DNA from: Sphingomonas sp. G-3-2-10
Lineage (GTDB): Bacteria; Pseudomonadota; Alphaproteobacteria; Sphingomonadales; Sphingomonadaceae
NCBI RefSeq assembly: GCF_012927115.1
Contig: NZ_JABBFY010000001.1
Span: forward strand, 2,232,001-2,296,000
Length of the DNA stretch: 64,000 bases
Reading direction: 5' to 3'
This document shows, in pieces, positions 17,282 to 25,348 of this stretch. The position numbers and the translations under genes are program-made. The stretch's first letter is position 1. Every line of letters starts with the position of its first letter. The notes beneath the pieces are model-generated. The model searched no databases. It saw only the letters and a list, made by a program, of their open reading frames with translations, and had not been told where the DNA came from.

Positions 17282-18049
17282 CTAGCGCGCTTCCCGCGCG
17301 CAGGCGCCATTCCGCTCCAGCACCCATTTCCCGTCCCTGGGGCTGAGCCGATACGGCGCGGATGACAGCGCGCCCTTGTCGCCATCGCCGGATTCGCGCG
17401 CGGTGTAGCTCAGCGCAACGCACCGGCCCGGGCCAACCTCGTCGACTTCCCACTCGCCGTCGGGCACGTCCTTCACGATCCTCGCGAGCTCGGTCACGCC
17501 CGAGGGATGCACTTCCCACACGCCGATCCCCTCCAGCCCGCCCCAGCCGCTGGGGTCGACCTGCGCCGCCGCGAACAGCGTGCGGTCCTGCGAGAAGACA
17601 GGCATCTCGCCGGTCTCGATCTCCTGTCCCTTGCCGCTGCGATCGACCAGGATGTGGCCGAACGATTCATACCCGTTGCGGGTGAAGCCGAGGAAGCGCT
17701 TGTCGGCGCTCAGCCAGAAATCGCTCGCTTCGGTGATCCAGCCCAGCCGCACGCAGACCGGCGTGCCCGACAGGCCCTGCACCGTCATCACCGTCGTGCT
17801 GGCGCTCGCCACGTCGCGAAAATCCGCGGGGACGGGCAGCGGTGATTCGAGCATCAGCCCATAATCCTCGCCATCCTCGGGCGGATGCCATTCGGGGCAG
17901 GTCGCGCGGGCCGGAACCGGCGCGGCCGGCGCGGCCGCAACGCTATTGGCGGGGGGAGCCGCATCGGGCGGGGTCGTCGTATTGGAAGCGGGCGTGCCGC
18001 CGCCGCATCCGGCCAGCAACAGCATTGCCGCGATCGTCAGCCGCCTCAT
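17282..18049 (-). CDS. Hypothetical lipoprotein
   Basis: The 255-residue protein has a lipoprotein signal (MRRLTIAAMLLLAGC) followed by an Ala/Pro/Thr-rich spacer and a beta-rich domain with phrases such as CVRLGWITEASDFWLSADKR and EVDEVGPGRCVALSYTA. No family is recognised. It follows nadA on the same strand after about 24 bp and may be in its transcript. Confidence 0.75.
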   Translation of the reverse strand: MRRLTIAAMLLLAGCGGGTPASNTTTPPDAAPPANSVAAAPAAPVPARATCPEWHPPEDGEDYGLMLESPLPVPADFRDVASASTTVMTVQGLSGTPVCVRLGWITEASDFWLSADKRFLGFTRNGYESFGHILVDRSGKGQEIETGEMPVFSQDRTLFAAAQVDPSGWGGLEGIGVWEVHPSGVTELARIVKDVPDGEWEVDEVGPGRCVALSYTARESGDGDKGALSSAPYRLSPRDGKWVLERNGACAREAR

Positions 18050-18073
18050 CCCGCGCCCTCCCCGTACCGTGGA

Positions 18074-19084
18074 TCAGTCGCCGGATACCCTCAGCGGTCC
18101 CAGATCGCCCATCCCCACCGTGCCGCTGGCCATCGCCAGCATCCGGTCGAGGCTGGTCTTCGCCTTGAGGCGCAGTCCTTCCTCGATCTCGATGCGCGGC
18201 TCCAGATCGCGCAGCGCGAGGTAGAGCTTCTCCATCGTGTTGAGCGCCATGTAGGGGCAGATGTTGCAGTTGCAGTTCCCGTCCGCGCCGGGCGCGCCGA
18301 TGAACTGCTTGTGCGGCACCGCTTTCTGCATCTGGTGGATGATGTGCGGCTCAGTCGCGACGATCAGCGTCTCGCCGGGGAAGGTCTTGGCGAACTCCAG
18401 GATACCGCTGGTCGCGCCGACATAATCGGCATGGTCGAGCACGTGCGGCGGGCATTCGGGATGCGCCGCGACCGGCGCGTCGGGATGCTGCGCCTTGAGC
18501 TTGAGCAGCTCGGTTTCGCTGAACGCCTCATGGACGATGCACACGCCCGGCCACAGCAGCATGTCGCGCCCGGTGCGGCGGTTCATATAGCCGCCGAGAT
18601 GCTTGTCAGGCCCGAAGATGATCTTCTGGTCCTTCGGGATCTGCGCAATGATCTTTTCGGCCGACGAGCTGGTGACGATGATGTCGGACAGCGCCTTCAC
18701 CTCGACCGAGCAGTTGATGTAGGTCAGCGCGATGTGATCGGGATGCTGCGCGCGGAACGCGGCGAACTGCTCGGGCGGGCAGCTGTCCTCGAGGCTGCAC
18801 CCGGCATTCATGTCGGGCAGCACGACGATCTTCTGCGGGCTGAGCACCTTGGCGGTCTCGGCCATGAAGCGCACGCCGCAAAAGGCGATCACTTCGGCGT
18901 CTGTATCCGCCGCCTTCCGGCTCAGGTCGAGGCTGTCGCCGACAAAGTCGGCAATGTCCTGAAGCTCGGGCTTCTGGTAATAATGGGCGAGGATCACGGC
19001 GTTGCGCTCCTTGCGCAGCCGGTCGATCTCGGCGCGCAGGTCGAGCCCCGTCAGGCTGCCACCGATACCGTTACGAGCGTCCAT
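18074..19084 (-). CDS. nadA: Quinolinate synthase
   Basis: NadA is a 4Fe-4S enzyme condensing iminoaspartate with dihydroxyacetone phosphate to quinolinate. The 336 residues show [18 protein letters not shown] near the N-terminus, [36 protein letters not shown], and [12 protein letters not shown] with a cluster-ligand Cys. NadC at 12114-12959 catalyses the next step. NadB is absent from the window. Confidence 0.97.
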   Translation of the reverse strand: MDARNGIGGSLTGLDLRAEIDRLRKERNAVILAHYYQKPELQDIADFVGDSLDLSRKAADTDAEVIAFCGVRFMAETAKVLSPQKIVVLPDMNAGCSLEDSCPPEQFAAFRAQHPDHIALTYINCSVEVKALSDIIVTSSSAEKIIAQIPKDQKIIFGPDKHLGGYMNRRTGRDMLLWPGVCIVHEAFSETELLKLKAQHPDAPVAAHPECPPHVLDHADYVGATSGILEFAKTFPGETLIVATEPHIIHQMQKAVPHKQFIGAPGADGNCNCNICPYMALNTMEKLYLALRDLEPRIEIEEGLRLKAKTSLDRMLAMASGTVGMGDLGPLRVSGD

Positions 19085-19149
19085 CTTCGATCCTCTAGTT
19101 GCCGGGCCTGCACATGGCCCGCCCAGCCCCCCGGATCAAGGCACAGAGG

Positions 19150-19920
19150 CTATAGGGGCGGGAAAGGCGGATATGCCAGCGGCGCCACCGTCGCGCCCGG
19201 CGTGCCGTCGGTTATGGCTTCGTAGAGCGCGATGCCCGCTCCGCCATTCCCGATCGTCTCGATTGCCAGCTGCATCGCGATCATCGCCGCGACGCCCCAC
19301 CACCATGCGGGATGTACCCGGCCAGCGCGCATCAGATCAGCGAGAATTCCGACGACCGGCCAGATCATTATCGCCGCAAACACGCCCCAGCCGACATTGG
19401 GGATCATCAGCGGTGCGGGAAGCAGGCGGCCAAACGCCGGCGCAGTGAGCACCGCCATGCCGCAATAGATCAGCCGCCGATGCCACGCCGTGCGCCGCCG
19501 GTTGATCACGGCCGCGGCGACGAAACCGGCAAAAGTCAGCACCATCAGCGCGTTCATGACGAGGAAATAGGCCGGCAGGAAGAAGAAGGGCGCGGCCCCG
19601 CGCTGGACCATCACCACCGTGGTATAGATGCCGATAGGGACCATCGCGACCGCCCAGCCCACCGCGATCCAGCCCAGCCGCCGGTGCAGCGCCAGATTGT
19701 CACGCGAGACGAGAATATTCTGGAGCAGGTAGATCAGCACCCAGCCGAAGAAGAACACCGCATGGACATGGATGTGCAGCGGTGCGCCGAAGCTGGACCG
19801 GCCCATCGCCGCCTGCAGCGAGAATCCCGCGACCATCACGATTGCCATCGCGACCGCGACCCGCAGGAAAAATCGCTGGTCGCGCGGCAGGTCCCGCACG
19901 GTATCGATAAGCGTTGCCAT
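19150..19920 (-). CDS. Hypothetical integral membrane protein
   Basis: The 256-residue protein has about seven hydrophobic segments (for example VAVAMAIVMVAGFSLQAA, VFFFGWVLIYLLQN, YFLVMNALMVLTFAGFVAAAV) and conserved-looking His residues (HIHVHAVFFFGW, LALHRRLGW, AWHRRLIYCG) that could bind haem or metal. I do not recognise the family with certainty. ATG 19920 has SD GAGGGGGA; the TTG just upstream is rejected. Confidence 0.75.
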   Translation of the reverse strand: MATLIDTVRDLPRDQRFFLRVAVAMAIVMVAGFSLQAAMGRSSFGAPLHIHVHAVFFFGWVLIYLLQNILVSRDNLALHRRLGWIAVGWAVAMVPIGIYTTVVMVQRGAAPFFFLPAYFLVMNALMVLTFAGFVAAAVINRRRTAWHRRLIYCGMAVLTAPAFGRLLPAPLMIPNVGWGVFAAIMIWPVVGILADLMRAGRVHPAWWWGVAAMIAMQLAIETIGNGGAGIALYEAITDGTPGATVAPLAYPPFPPL

Positions 19921-19966
19921 CAAATCCCCCTCGGATCGCGATGCCGATCGAGGAGACTGTGCCCGG

Positions 19967-20695
19967 CTAGTTCCGGTTTGCCAACACGTCCTCGGGACGC
20001 CGCGACATATCCCATATCTCGCGGTTGCTGCGATCGCCCTCGTCGGCGAAGCGCACGACGACAGTCGGGCTCAGCCCGGCGGCGCGCAGCGGCAGCAGGA
20101 AGTTGTTCTCCACCGCGCGCCGGGTCGCGTCGCGCGCCATCCGCATCGGCACGGGCTCGCGCGCCTGGCGCACCAGTTCGGCCCGCGCGGCCTGACGGTT
20201 CGCAGCGTCGAGCTTCTCCTCGGCGTCGGTCAGCGACATCAGGATGCCGCCTTCGCCATATTCGCGGATCTGGTCGATATCGACATCGGGGCCGATCACT
20301 TCGACCGGCGGCAGGATCACGGTCAGCGTGTTGCTGCCCGCGTCCCAGCTCACATCGCTGTCCTTCAGCTTCGACAGATCGACTTCGTAGCGGACACTGC
20401 CGGGCATGATCAGCGTCTTCTGCGCGGTCAGGCCCAGCCGGCTCTGCTTCGAAGTCACCACCGCGACATAGCGCGCGGCAAAGGTCGAAAGCCGGTTCTG
20501 CTCGCGCAGCCCCTGCAGGCTCGACGACGCCACCGTCACCGGATCAGGCGAGAGAAAACGTTTCTTCAGGCTGTCGCCAAGGAACCAGAAGCCCGCCGCG
20601 ATCGCGGCAAGGATCAGCAGGGCAAGGATCAGCGCATTGATACAGCCACCGATGCCGCTGCCGCGCCTGCGTTCGGTCACGCCGCCATCTTCCAT
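19967..20695 (-). CDS. DUF4230 domain protein, membrane-anchored
   Basis: The 242-residue protein has one transmembrane segment near the N-terminus (INALILALLILAAIAAGFW) and an exposed DUF4230 domain with FAARYVAVVTSKQSRLGLTAQKTLIMPG and VRYEVDLSKL. Function is unknown. Its start overlaps the end of the MBL-fold gene by 19 bp, so the two are probably translated together. Confidence 0.82.
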   Translation of the reverse strand: MEDGGVTERRRGSGIGGCINALILALLILAAIAAGFWFLGDSLKKRFLSPDPVTVASSSLQGLREQNRLSTFAARYVAVVTSKQSRLGLTAQKTLIMPGSVRYEVDLSKLKDSDVSWDAGSNTLTVILPPVEVIGPDVDIDQIREYGEGGILMSLTDAEEKLDAANRQAARAELVRQAREPVPMRMARDATRRAVENNFLLPLRAAGLSPTVVVRFADEGDRSNREIWDMSRRPEDVLANRN

Positions 20696-21537
20696 GTGTC
20701 GCCCTCCCCCTGCACGATACCGCGCGCGCGCAGATCGATCAGGTGCGCCTCCACCGATCGCGCCGCGGCGCCGTTCAGCCGCGGATCGAGCCCGACATAC
20801 ATGCGTGCGACCATAGCGGGGATCTCGGTCACCTCCTCCTTCAGCAAACGCAGTATCTGCCCTTCGCGTTGCTTGCGGTGCCCGATCAGCCCGCGGACGA
20901 AGCGATGCGGCTTCTCCACCGGATCGCCATGCGCGGGATAGTAGATCCTGTCCTGCTCGCGCGCCATCAGCTTGGCGAGGCTCTCCATGAACATCGCCAT
21001 GTCGCCGTCGGGCGGAGCGATCACGGTCGTCGACCAGCCCATCACATGATCGCCGGTGAACAATGCGCCATTCTCGCGCAGGGCGTAGCAGAGATGGTTC
21101 GAAGTATGTCCCGGCGTGGCCACTGCTTCGATCGTCCAGCCTTCACCCGACAGCGTCTCGCCATCGGCCAGCACCCGATCCGGCGCATAGTCGCGGTCGA
21201 ACGCCGCATCGGCGCGCGGCCCGCTATCGCTCAGCGCCAGCGGCGCGCAGCCGATGATCGGCGCACCGGTCAGCACCTTGAGCGGCGCGGCGGCGGGGCT
21301 GTGGTCGCGATGGGTGTGGGTGCACAGGATCGCCACGACCGGGCGGCCGGCGATCGCCTGCATCAGCGCGTCGAGATGCGCGGGCTCGTCGGGACCCGGA
21401 TCGATCACCGCGAGATCGCTGGTGCCGACCAGATAGGTCTCGGTGCCGGTATAGGTATAGGGCGAGGGATTGGGCGCGATGATCCGCGTCACCAGGGCAT
21501 CGAGCGCTTGCGCCACGCCGGTCGGAGCATCGATCAT
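20677..21537 (-). CDS. MBL-fold metallo-hydrolase
   Basis: The 286-residue metallo-beta-lactamase-fold protein has HTHRDHSPAA (HxHxDH zinc motif, about residue 75), GHTSNHLC, FTGDHVMGW and the late His in YYPAHGDPV. The C-terminal helical stretch (LIGHRKQREGQIL...VEAHLIDLRARG) is the LACTB2/GloB-like winged-helix tail. The substrate is unknown; LACTB2 relatives include endoribonucleases. It is coupled to the DUF4230 gene. Confidence 0.9.
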   Translation of the reverse strand: MIDAPTGVAQALDALVTRIIAPNPSPYTYTGTETYLVGTSDLAVIDPGPDEPAHLDALMQAIAGRPVVAILCTHTHRDHSPAAAPLKVLTGAPIIGCAPLALSDSGPRADAAFDRDYAPDRVLADGETLSGEGWTIEAVATPGHTSNHLCYALRENGALFTGDHVMGWSTTVIAPPDGDMAMFMESLAKLMAREQDRIYYPAHGDPVEKPHRFVRGLIGHRKQREGQILRLLKEEVTEIPAMVARMYVGLDPRLNGAAARSVEAHLIDLRARGIVQGEGDTWKMAA

Positions 21538-21590
21538 GCCGTGGATGTGGCCGCTTGCGCCCGCGAAGACAAGAGCGGGGCCGGAACGTT

Positions 21591-21732
21591 AGACGGGGCC
21601 GGCTGCGAAGGAGAGCAGCCGGCCCCGTCTGGAGGCATCCGTGAAAGGGGCAATATCCCGAATGCCTCCCCCTTGGTTGGGACCGTCTCCCCTCCCCGAA
21701 GAGCCGGTCCCGGATCGATCCCGCAGGGGATC
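21591..21732. other. Cluster of four hairpins between M56 gene and MBL gene
   Basis: Perfect or near-perfect inverted repeats lie one after another: a 16-bp stem with 8-nt loop (21591-21606/21615-21630), GGAGGCAT/ATGCCTCC (21631-21638/21662-21669), GGGACCG/CGGTCCC (21679-21685/21705-21711) and GATCCC/GGGATC (21717-21722/21727-21732). None is followed by a clear T-tract. They could terminate the M56 transcript, protect an mRNA end or form a structured leader for the MBL gene. Confidence 0.7.
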
Positions 21733-21744
21733 AATCGCTAACCC

Positions 21745-23415
21745 TTAATCCTTGTCTTTCGCATCCTTCTCGACCTGCGCGATCGCTTCATCGATGCCGC
21801 GCAGCGCTTCGCGCTTCTTGTCGGGCGAGAGCGTGGTGTCGCGCTCGATCGAGGTGCGCGCGTGGCGCAGGCCCAGCAGCGCGCTGCGCAGGCCGGAGTC
21901 ACGGGCGCGGAGTGCAATCACCCGGGCTTCGCCGGCGCGGACCCGGGCGCGCTCGCCCTCGGCCATCGCGACATGCGACACGCGATTGGTGCAGATGATC
22001 ACGACATGCTTCTTGCCGTCGCGGGCCGGGCGGTCGATCACCATCTCGCCATTGCCGTCGCCCGACTTGCAGTCGCCCGACTGGATGTCCGGGATCATCG
22101 CGGCGATCTCGGCTTCGCTCGGCATCTCGACCCGGTCGCCGCCATCGCGGCGAACCATCACCACGCGGTGCGGCTTGCCATCCTTGCCCTTGGCGTCTTC
22201 CTTGCCGTCGCTGGTATAGGTGTAGGTATAGACCCGGCGCTCGACCTTGGGCGCATCCGGCGCCGCGGGGGCGTCCTGAGCAAGTGCAGCAGGCGCCTCA
22301 GGAGCAGCAGCCGGCGCCTTGGGCGGCGGCGGAGCGTCCTGAGCGGTCAGGACGATGCCGGTCGCGGCCTCGACCTTCGAGGTGATCTGCTCGGCCGCCT
22401 GGCTGCCCGAGGCGGTCAGCCCCAGCGCGGCGGCGGACAGGCCGCCCAGACCCAGCGTGCCGACGATCAGGCGGAGCGGCGAATTCCTGTTGGTCTTCGA
22501 AAGCATGCGTAACCTCCCTTTGACTTCATTTATCGTGTGCAGATGACATGCCGCCGAGACCGCACCCCCATGCGCGGACTTGACGATTGCGCGCCCATAG
22601 GCATGGCGCAGCGCGGCTTCGCGGCCGGCGAGCACAAGCGCGTCGCAGGCCATTTCCTGATCGGCGCGAAAGGCGCGGAAGGCCCTCCAGGCGACCGGGT
22701 TGAACCAATGCAGGGCAAGCACGATCAGGGCGACCCAGTTGGCGATCAGATCGCCGCGGACATGGTGTCCCAGCTCATGGGCCAGCGCGAGATCGCGCTC
22801 CTGCTCGTCGTAGCGCTCCGAGAAATCGCGCGGAAAGGCGACATATTTGCGCCAGATGCCGAAGGCGAGCGGACCGTGCGCCGCATCGGTCTCGATCACG
22901 CGCACCTTGCCCTCTGCCACGGTGCGATCGACCCGCGCCCGGCTGAGCAATTTCGCGCAGAAGCGGCTGTGCGCGATCAGATGATAGGCGAGGAAGCCCA
23001 GCGCCCCGATCGCCCACACGCCGAGCAGCAGCATGAAGATCGTGGGACCGTTCTCGACCGCGACGGGCGGCACCACCGCGAAATTCGCATGGCTGCCCGC
23101 AATCTCGATCGTGCCCTGCGCCACGGCGCTATGCGCCAGCTCGACGGGCATCGTATCGGCGTTGAGCACGCCCATCGCCACGCCGGGGCCATCCACCGCC
23201 TCGCGGGTCAACGGCTCGAGGAAGCTGGTCAATTGCCATTCGCCCTCCAGCGGCGGCAACGCCAGCCGGATCACCGGCAACAGCCACAGCGCATAGGCCA
23301 TGGTCGGCCCGAACGCCCGGCGGACGGGTCCCCGGAGCAGCAGCACCAGCACCATCAGCAAGGTGGTGGCGACGAAGGTTTCGAAGACCCAGCTCATGAT
23401 TCCAGGGGCCATCAT
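21745..23415 (-). CDS. M56 (BlaR1-like) membrane metallopeptidase sensor
   Basis: The 556-residue protein has N-terminal transmembrane segments (VFETFVATTLLMVLVLLL near residue 10) and an M56 zinc peptidase domain with ALAHELGHH (H213, E214, H217). In BlaR1-type systems this domain, after a signal, leads to cleavage of the BlaI repressor. The usual penicillin-binding sensor is absent. Instead an Ala/Pro-rich linker (about 355-395) leads to a charged periplasmic region with repeated Asp/Lys and a helical Arg-rich end. The signal sensed is therefore unknown. ATG 23415 overlaps the blaI-like stop by 4 bp. Confidence 0.88.
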   Translation of the reverse strand: MMAPGIMSWVFETFVATTLLMVLVLLLRGPVRRAFGPTMAYALWLLPVIRLALPPLEGEWQLTSFLEPLTREAVDGPGVAMGVLNADTMPVELAHSAVAQGTIEIAGSHANFAVVPPVAVENGPTIFMLLLGVWAIGALGFLAYHLIAHSRFCAKLLSRARVDRTVAEGKVRVIETDAAHGPLAFGIWRKYVAFPRDFSERYDEQERDLALAHELGHHVRGDLIANWVALIVLALHWFNPVAWRAFRAFRADQEMACDALVLAGREAALRHAYGRAIVKSAHGGAVSAACHLHTINEVKGRLRMLSKTNRNSPLRLIVGTLGLGGLSAAALGLTASGSQAAEQITSKVEAATGIVLTAQDAPPPPKAPAAAPEAPAALAQDAPAAPDAPKVERRVYTYTYTSDGKEDAKGKDGKPHRVVMVRRDGGDRVEMPSEAEIAAMIPDIQSGDCKSGDGNGEMVIDRPARDGKKHVVIICTNRVSHVAMAEGERARVRAGEARVIALRARDSGLRSALLGLRHARTSIERDTTLSPDKKREALRGIDEAIAQVEKDAKDKD

Positions 23416-23780
23416 GACTTGAGATCCTTCAGCAGCGCCTCGATCTCAGCAATATCCTGATCGGTGATCTCGTCACGCTCGGCGAGATGCGCGACCAGCG
23501 GGGTCAGCTTGCCGCCGAACAGCCGGTCCATCAGCTTGCGCGATTCGCCCGCGACATAGTCGGCGCGCTCGACCAGCGGGCGGTACAGATAGCGCCGCCC
23601 CTCTTCCTGATGCGCGATCACGTCCTTGGCGAGCAGCCGGCCCAGCAGGGTCTTGACCGTGTTGGCGCTCCAGCCGCGTTCGGCGGGCACGCGTTCGGCC
23701 ACTTCCTGCGCAGTGAGCGGGGACTTGTCCCACAACACTTCCATCACGGCATGTTCCGCGTCGCTGATCCGTTCGGTCAT
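23412..23780 (-). CDS. BlaI/MecI/CopY-family repressor
   Basis: The 122-residue protein has the penicillinase-repressor fold: SDAEHAVMEVLWDKSPLTAQEV, then GWSANTVKTLLGRLLAKDVI (recognition helix) and the RRYLYRPLVERADYV wing, followed by the dimerisation helices. It should bind palindromic operators, here likely 23795-23829, and be inactivated when the coupled M56 protease is triggered. Whether it controls anything beyond this pair is not visible. Confidence 0.93.
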   Translation of the reverse strand: MTERISDAEHAVMEVLWDKSPLTAQEVAERVPAERGWSANTVKTLLGRLLAKDVIAHQEEGRRYLYRPLVERADYVAGESRKLMDRLFGGKLTPLVAHLAERDEITDQDIAEIEALLKDLKS

Positions 23781-23794
23781 TTCGCCCTCTTAAT

Positions 23795-23829
23795 GACTAC
23801 GTCTGTAATCGTTGATTACATCTGTAATC
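23795..23829. promoter_or_regulatory. Tandem BlaI-type operators
   Basis: Two copies of a dyad sit 15-49 bp upstream of the repressor start: GACTACGTCTGTAATC (23795-23810) and GATTACATCTGTAATC (23814-23829), sharing TAC(A/G)TCTGTA, a BlaI/MecI-like TACA..TGTA core. They are 19 bp apart, about two helical turns. The position fits autorepression. Confidence 0.75.
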
Positions 23830-24160
23830 GCAAGCGTGAATGCTGGCTGAACGAAATCTGTCAGCCGTTCAGGACTGGGCATTTGTGGCGGGTGGAGCCT
23901 GAAATGTCGGACGGCTTTACAACCTTCATCATGCCGCAAGTGACGTTAACCATCGTAACCCGCGGTACTCCGCCACTGGCCACAACTGGCACGCCTTCTG
24001 CAGAGTATAAGGCACCCCGAGCGTTCAGCGCTTCATTCAGGGCGGGTCGACCAGCTTCAACGGTCTCGCGTCGACCCGCCCGCCCCGGGCTTCCCCCTCT
24101 CCCCTTCCGCAAATCGTACCTGCTGGTGTACGCAGGTTCGGATCATGGTGGGGGCAAGCA
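23830..24160. other. Intergenic region upstream of membrane gene
   Basis: About 330 bp without a convincing gene, less GC-rich in its first half than its surroundings. It should hold the divergent promoters of the blaI-like gene and the membrane protein. The short ORF on the minus strand at 23861-24112 is Arg/Gly-rich and looks spurious. Confidence 0.5.
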
Positions 24161-25348
24161 ATGACCGATCTTCCCGCGACTCAGCCGCAGGCCGGCCCGC
24201 CGCTCGCGCCGGGCAAGGGCCTTGCGGCGTCGGCAAAGGCCGGCGCGCTCAGGATGCTGGGCAAGGCGAAGATCGAAGCGGGCGAGGCAATCGAAGCGGT
24301 CGGCGTGTCGGTCCAACGGCTGCACATGCGCATCCTGCTGATCGTCGCGGGGCTGTTGCTGATGCTGTTCCTCGGCGCACTGTTCCGCAGCTGGGGCCTG
24401 CTCTGGGTCAACTACATCCTGATCGCCCTGTTCGGGCTGGGCGCGATCTACGCCTTTCTCCAGCCGGTGCATGTCGCGGGGATGCTCGCAGTGGGCGGGG
24501 GCGTCGCGGTGATCCGCGACATGGGAGCCGCGGGCAATGCCCTGCTTGGCTATGCGAAGATCCTCGGGCGGATATTTCTGGCCTTCCTGATCCCGCTGCT
24601 GCTGTTCGCGCTGGCGCCGGGGGACCGCTCACTGGGATCGTCACTGCCCTTCATCGTGCTGGCGCCGGTAGTGGTGCTGGCGATGTGGCTGTTCGGGCGG
24701 CTGGCCCCCAGGGTCGAGACGTTCGTGTTCATCGCCCTGCCCCTGCTCGCGCTGACGATCGCGGTGAGCAACATGCTGATCCCCGAACGGATGCTCGCCG
24801 CGCTGGGCATCCCCGCATGGCTGCGCACCGGACGGCCGCAGGACGAGGAACTCGCCCGGCTCGAAACGCTGATGGAGAAGCGCCGCAACGAAGCCCAGGC
24901 CGCGCAACTTCGCGAGATTCGCGGCAAGCTGGAACGGAACGAACCGCTGACCGACGCCGATCTCGCGGTGGTGGCGCAGGCGCAGAAGGATCGCGTGACG
25001 CTGACCGGCTGGTTCGGCGACCGCTACAAGGATGTCGAGGCGCGGGTCGCGAAATGGAGTGAAGCCAAGGCCGCACCCAAGCCCGCGATTCCCGCCGGCG
25101 GCACGCTGAGCGTGCCATCGAAGGGCTGGTCCGCGACGGTCGCGATACCGGCCGGGCTCACGCTGTGCATGCCCGCGACCCACCGGGTGCAGTGTCACCC
25201 CGCGGGCAAGGATGCGGGACTATGGCATGAAGGCGCTGCCCGCTGCACGGGGACGGCGATCGACGGCAAACGCTTCCGCGCGCGCCGCGGCACCCAGTCG
25301 CTGCGCTACAGCTACGTCCCCGCCGGAAGCACCTGTCCGGCGACATAG
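24161..25348 (+). CDS. Hypothetical membrane protein with C-terminal exported-looking domain
   Basis: The 395-residue protein has a cytoplasmic Ala/Gly-rich start, about six hydrophobic segments between residues 55 and 215 (for example ILLIVAGLLLMLFLGALF), a charged coiled-coil-like stretch (EELARLETLMEKRRNEAQ) and a small beta-rich C-terminal domain with Cys residues (LTLCMPATHRVQCHP...ARCTG). I do not recognise a family. Its last 37 bp overlap the convergent glycosyltransferase gene. Confidence 0.7.
   Translation: MTDLPATQPQAGPPLAPGKGLAASAKAGALRMLGKAKIEAGEAIEAVGVSVQRLHMRILLIVAGLLLMLFLGALFRSWGLLWVNYILIALFGLGAIYAFLQPVHVAGMLAVGGGVAVIRDMGAAGNALLGYAKILGRIFLAFLIPLLLFALAPGDRSLGSSLPFIVLAPVVVLAMWLFGRLAPRVETFVFIALPLLALTIAVSNMLIPERMLAALGIPAWLRTGRPQDEELARLETLMEKRRNEAQAAQLREIRGKLERNEPLTDADLAVVAQAQKDRVTLTGWFGDRYKDVEARVAKWSEAKAAPKPAIPAGGTLSVPSKGWSATVAIPAGLTLCMPATHRVQCHPAGKDAGLWHEGAARCTGTAIDGKRFRARRGTQSLRYSYVPAGSTCPAT

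Noticed and set aside
21745..23780. Beta-lactam resistance operon
   Set aside because: The regulator pair is BlaI/BlaR1-like, but the sensor lacks a penicillin-binding domain and no beta-lactamase is adjacent. The MBL-fold protein downstream belongs to the LACTB2/GloB-like branch.
23861..24112. 83-codon minus-strand ORF in the gap after the blaI-like gene
   Set aside because: Gly/Arg/Pro-rich with no SD; it looks like a shadow in high-GC DNA.
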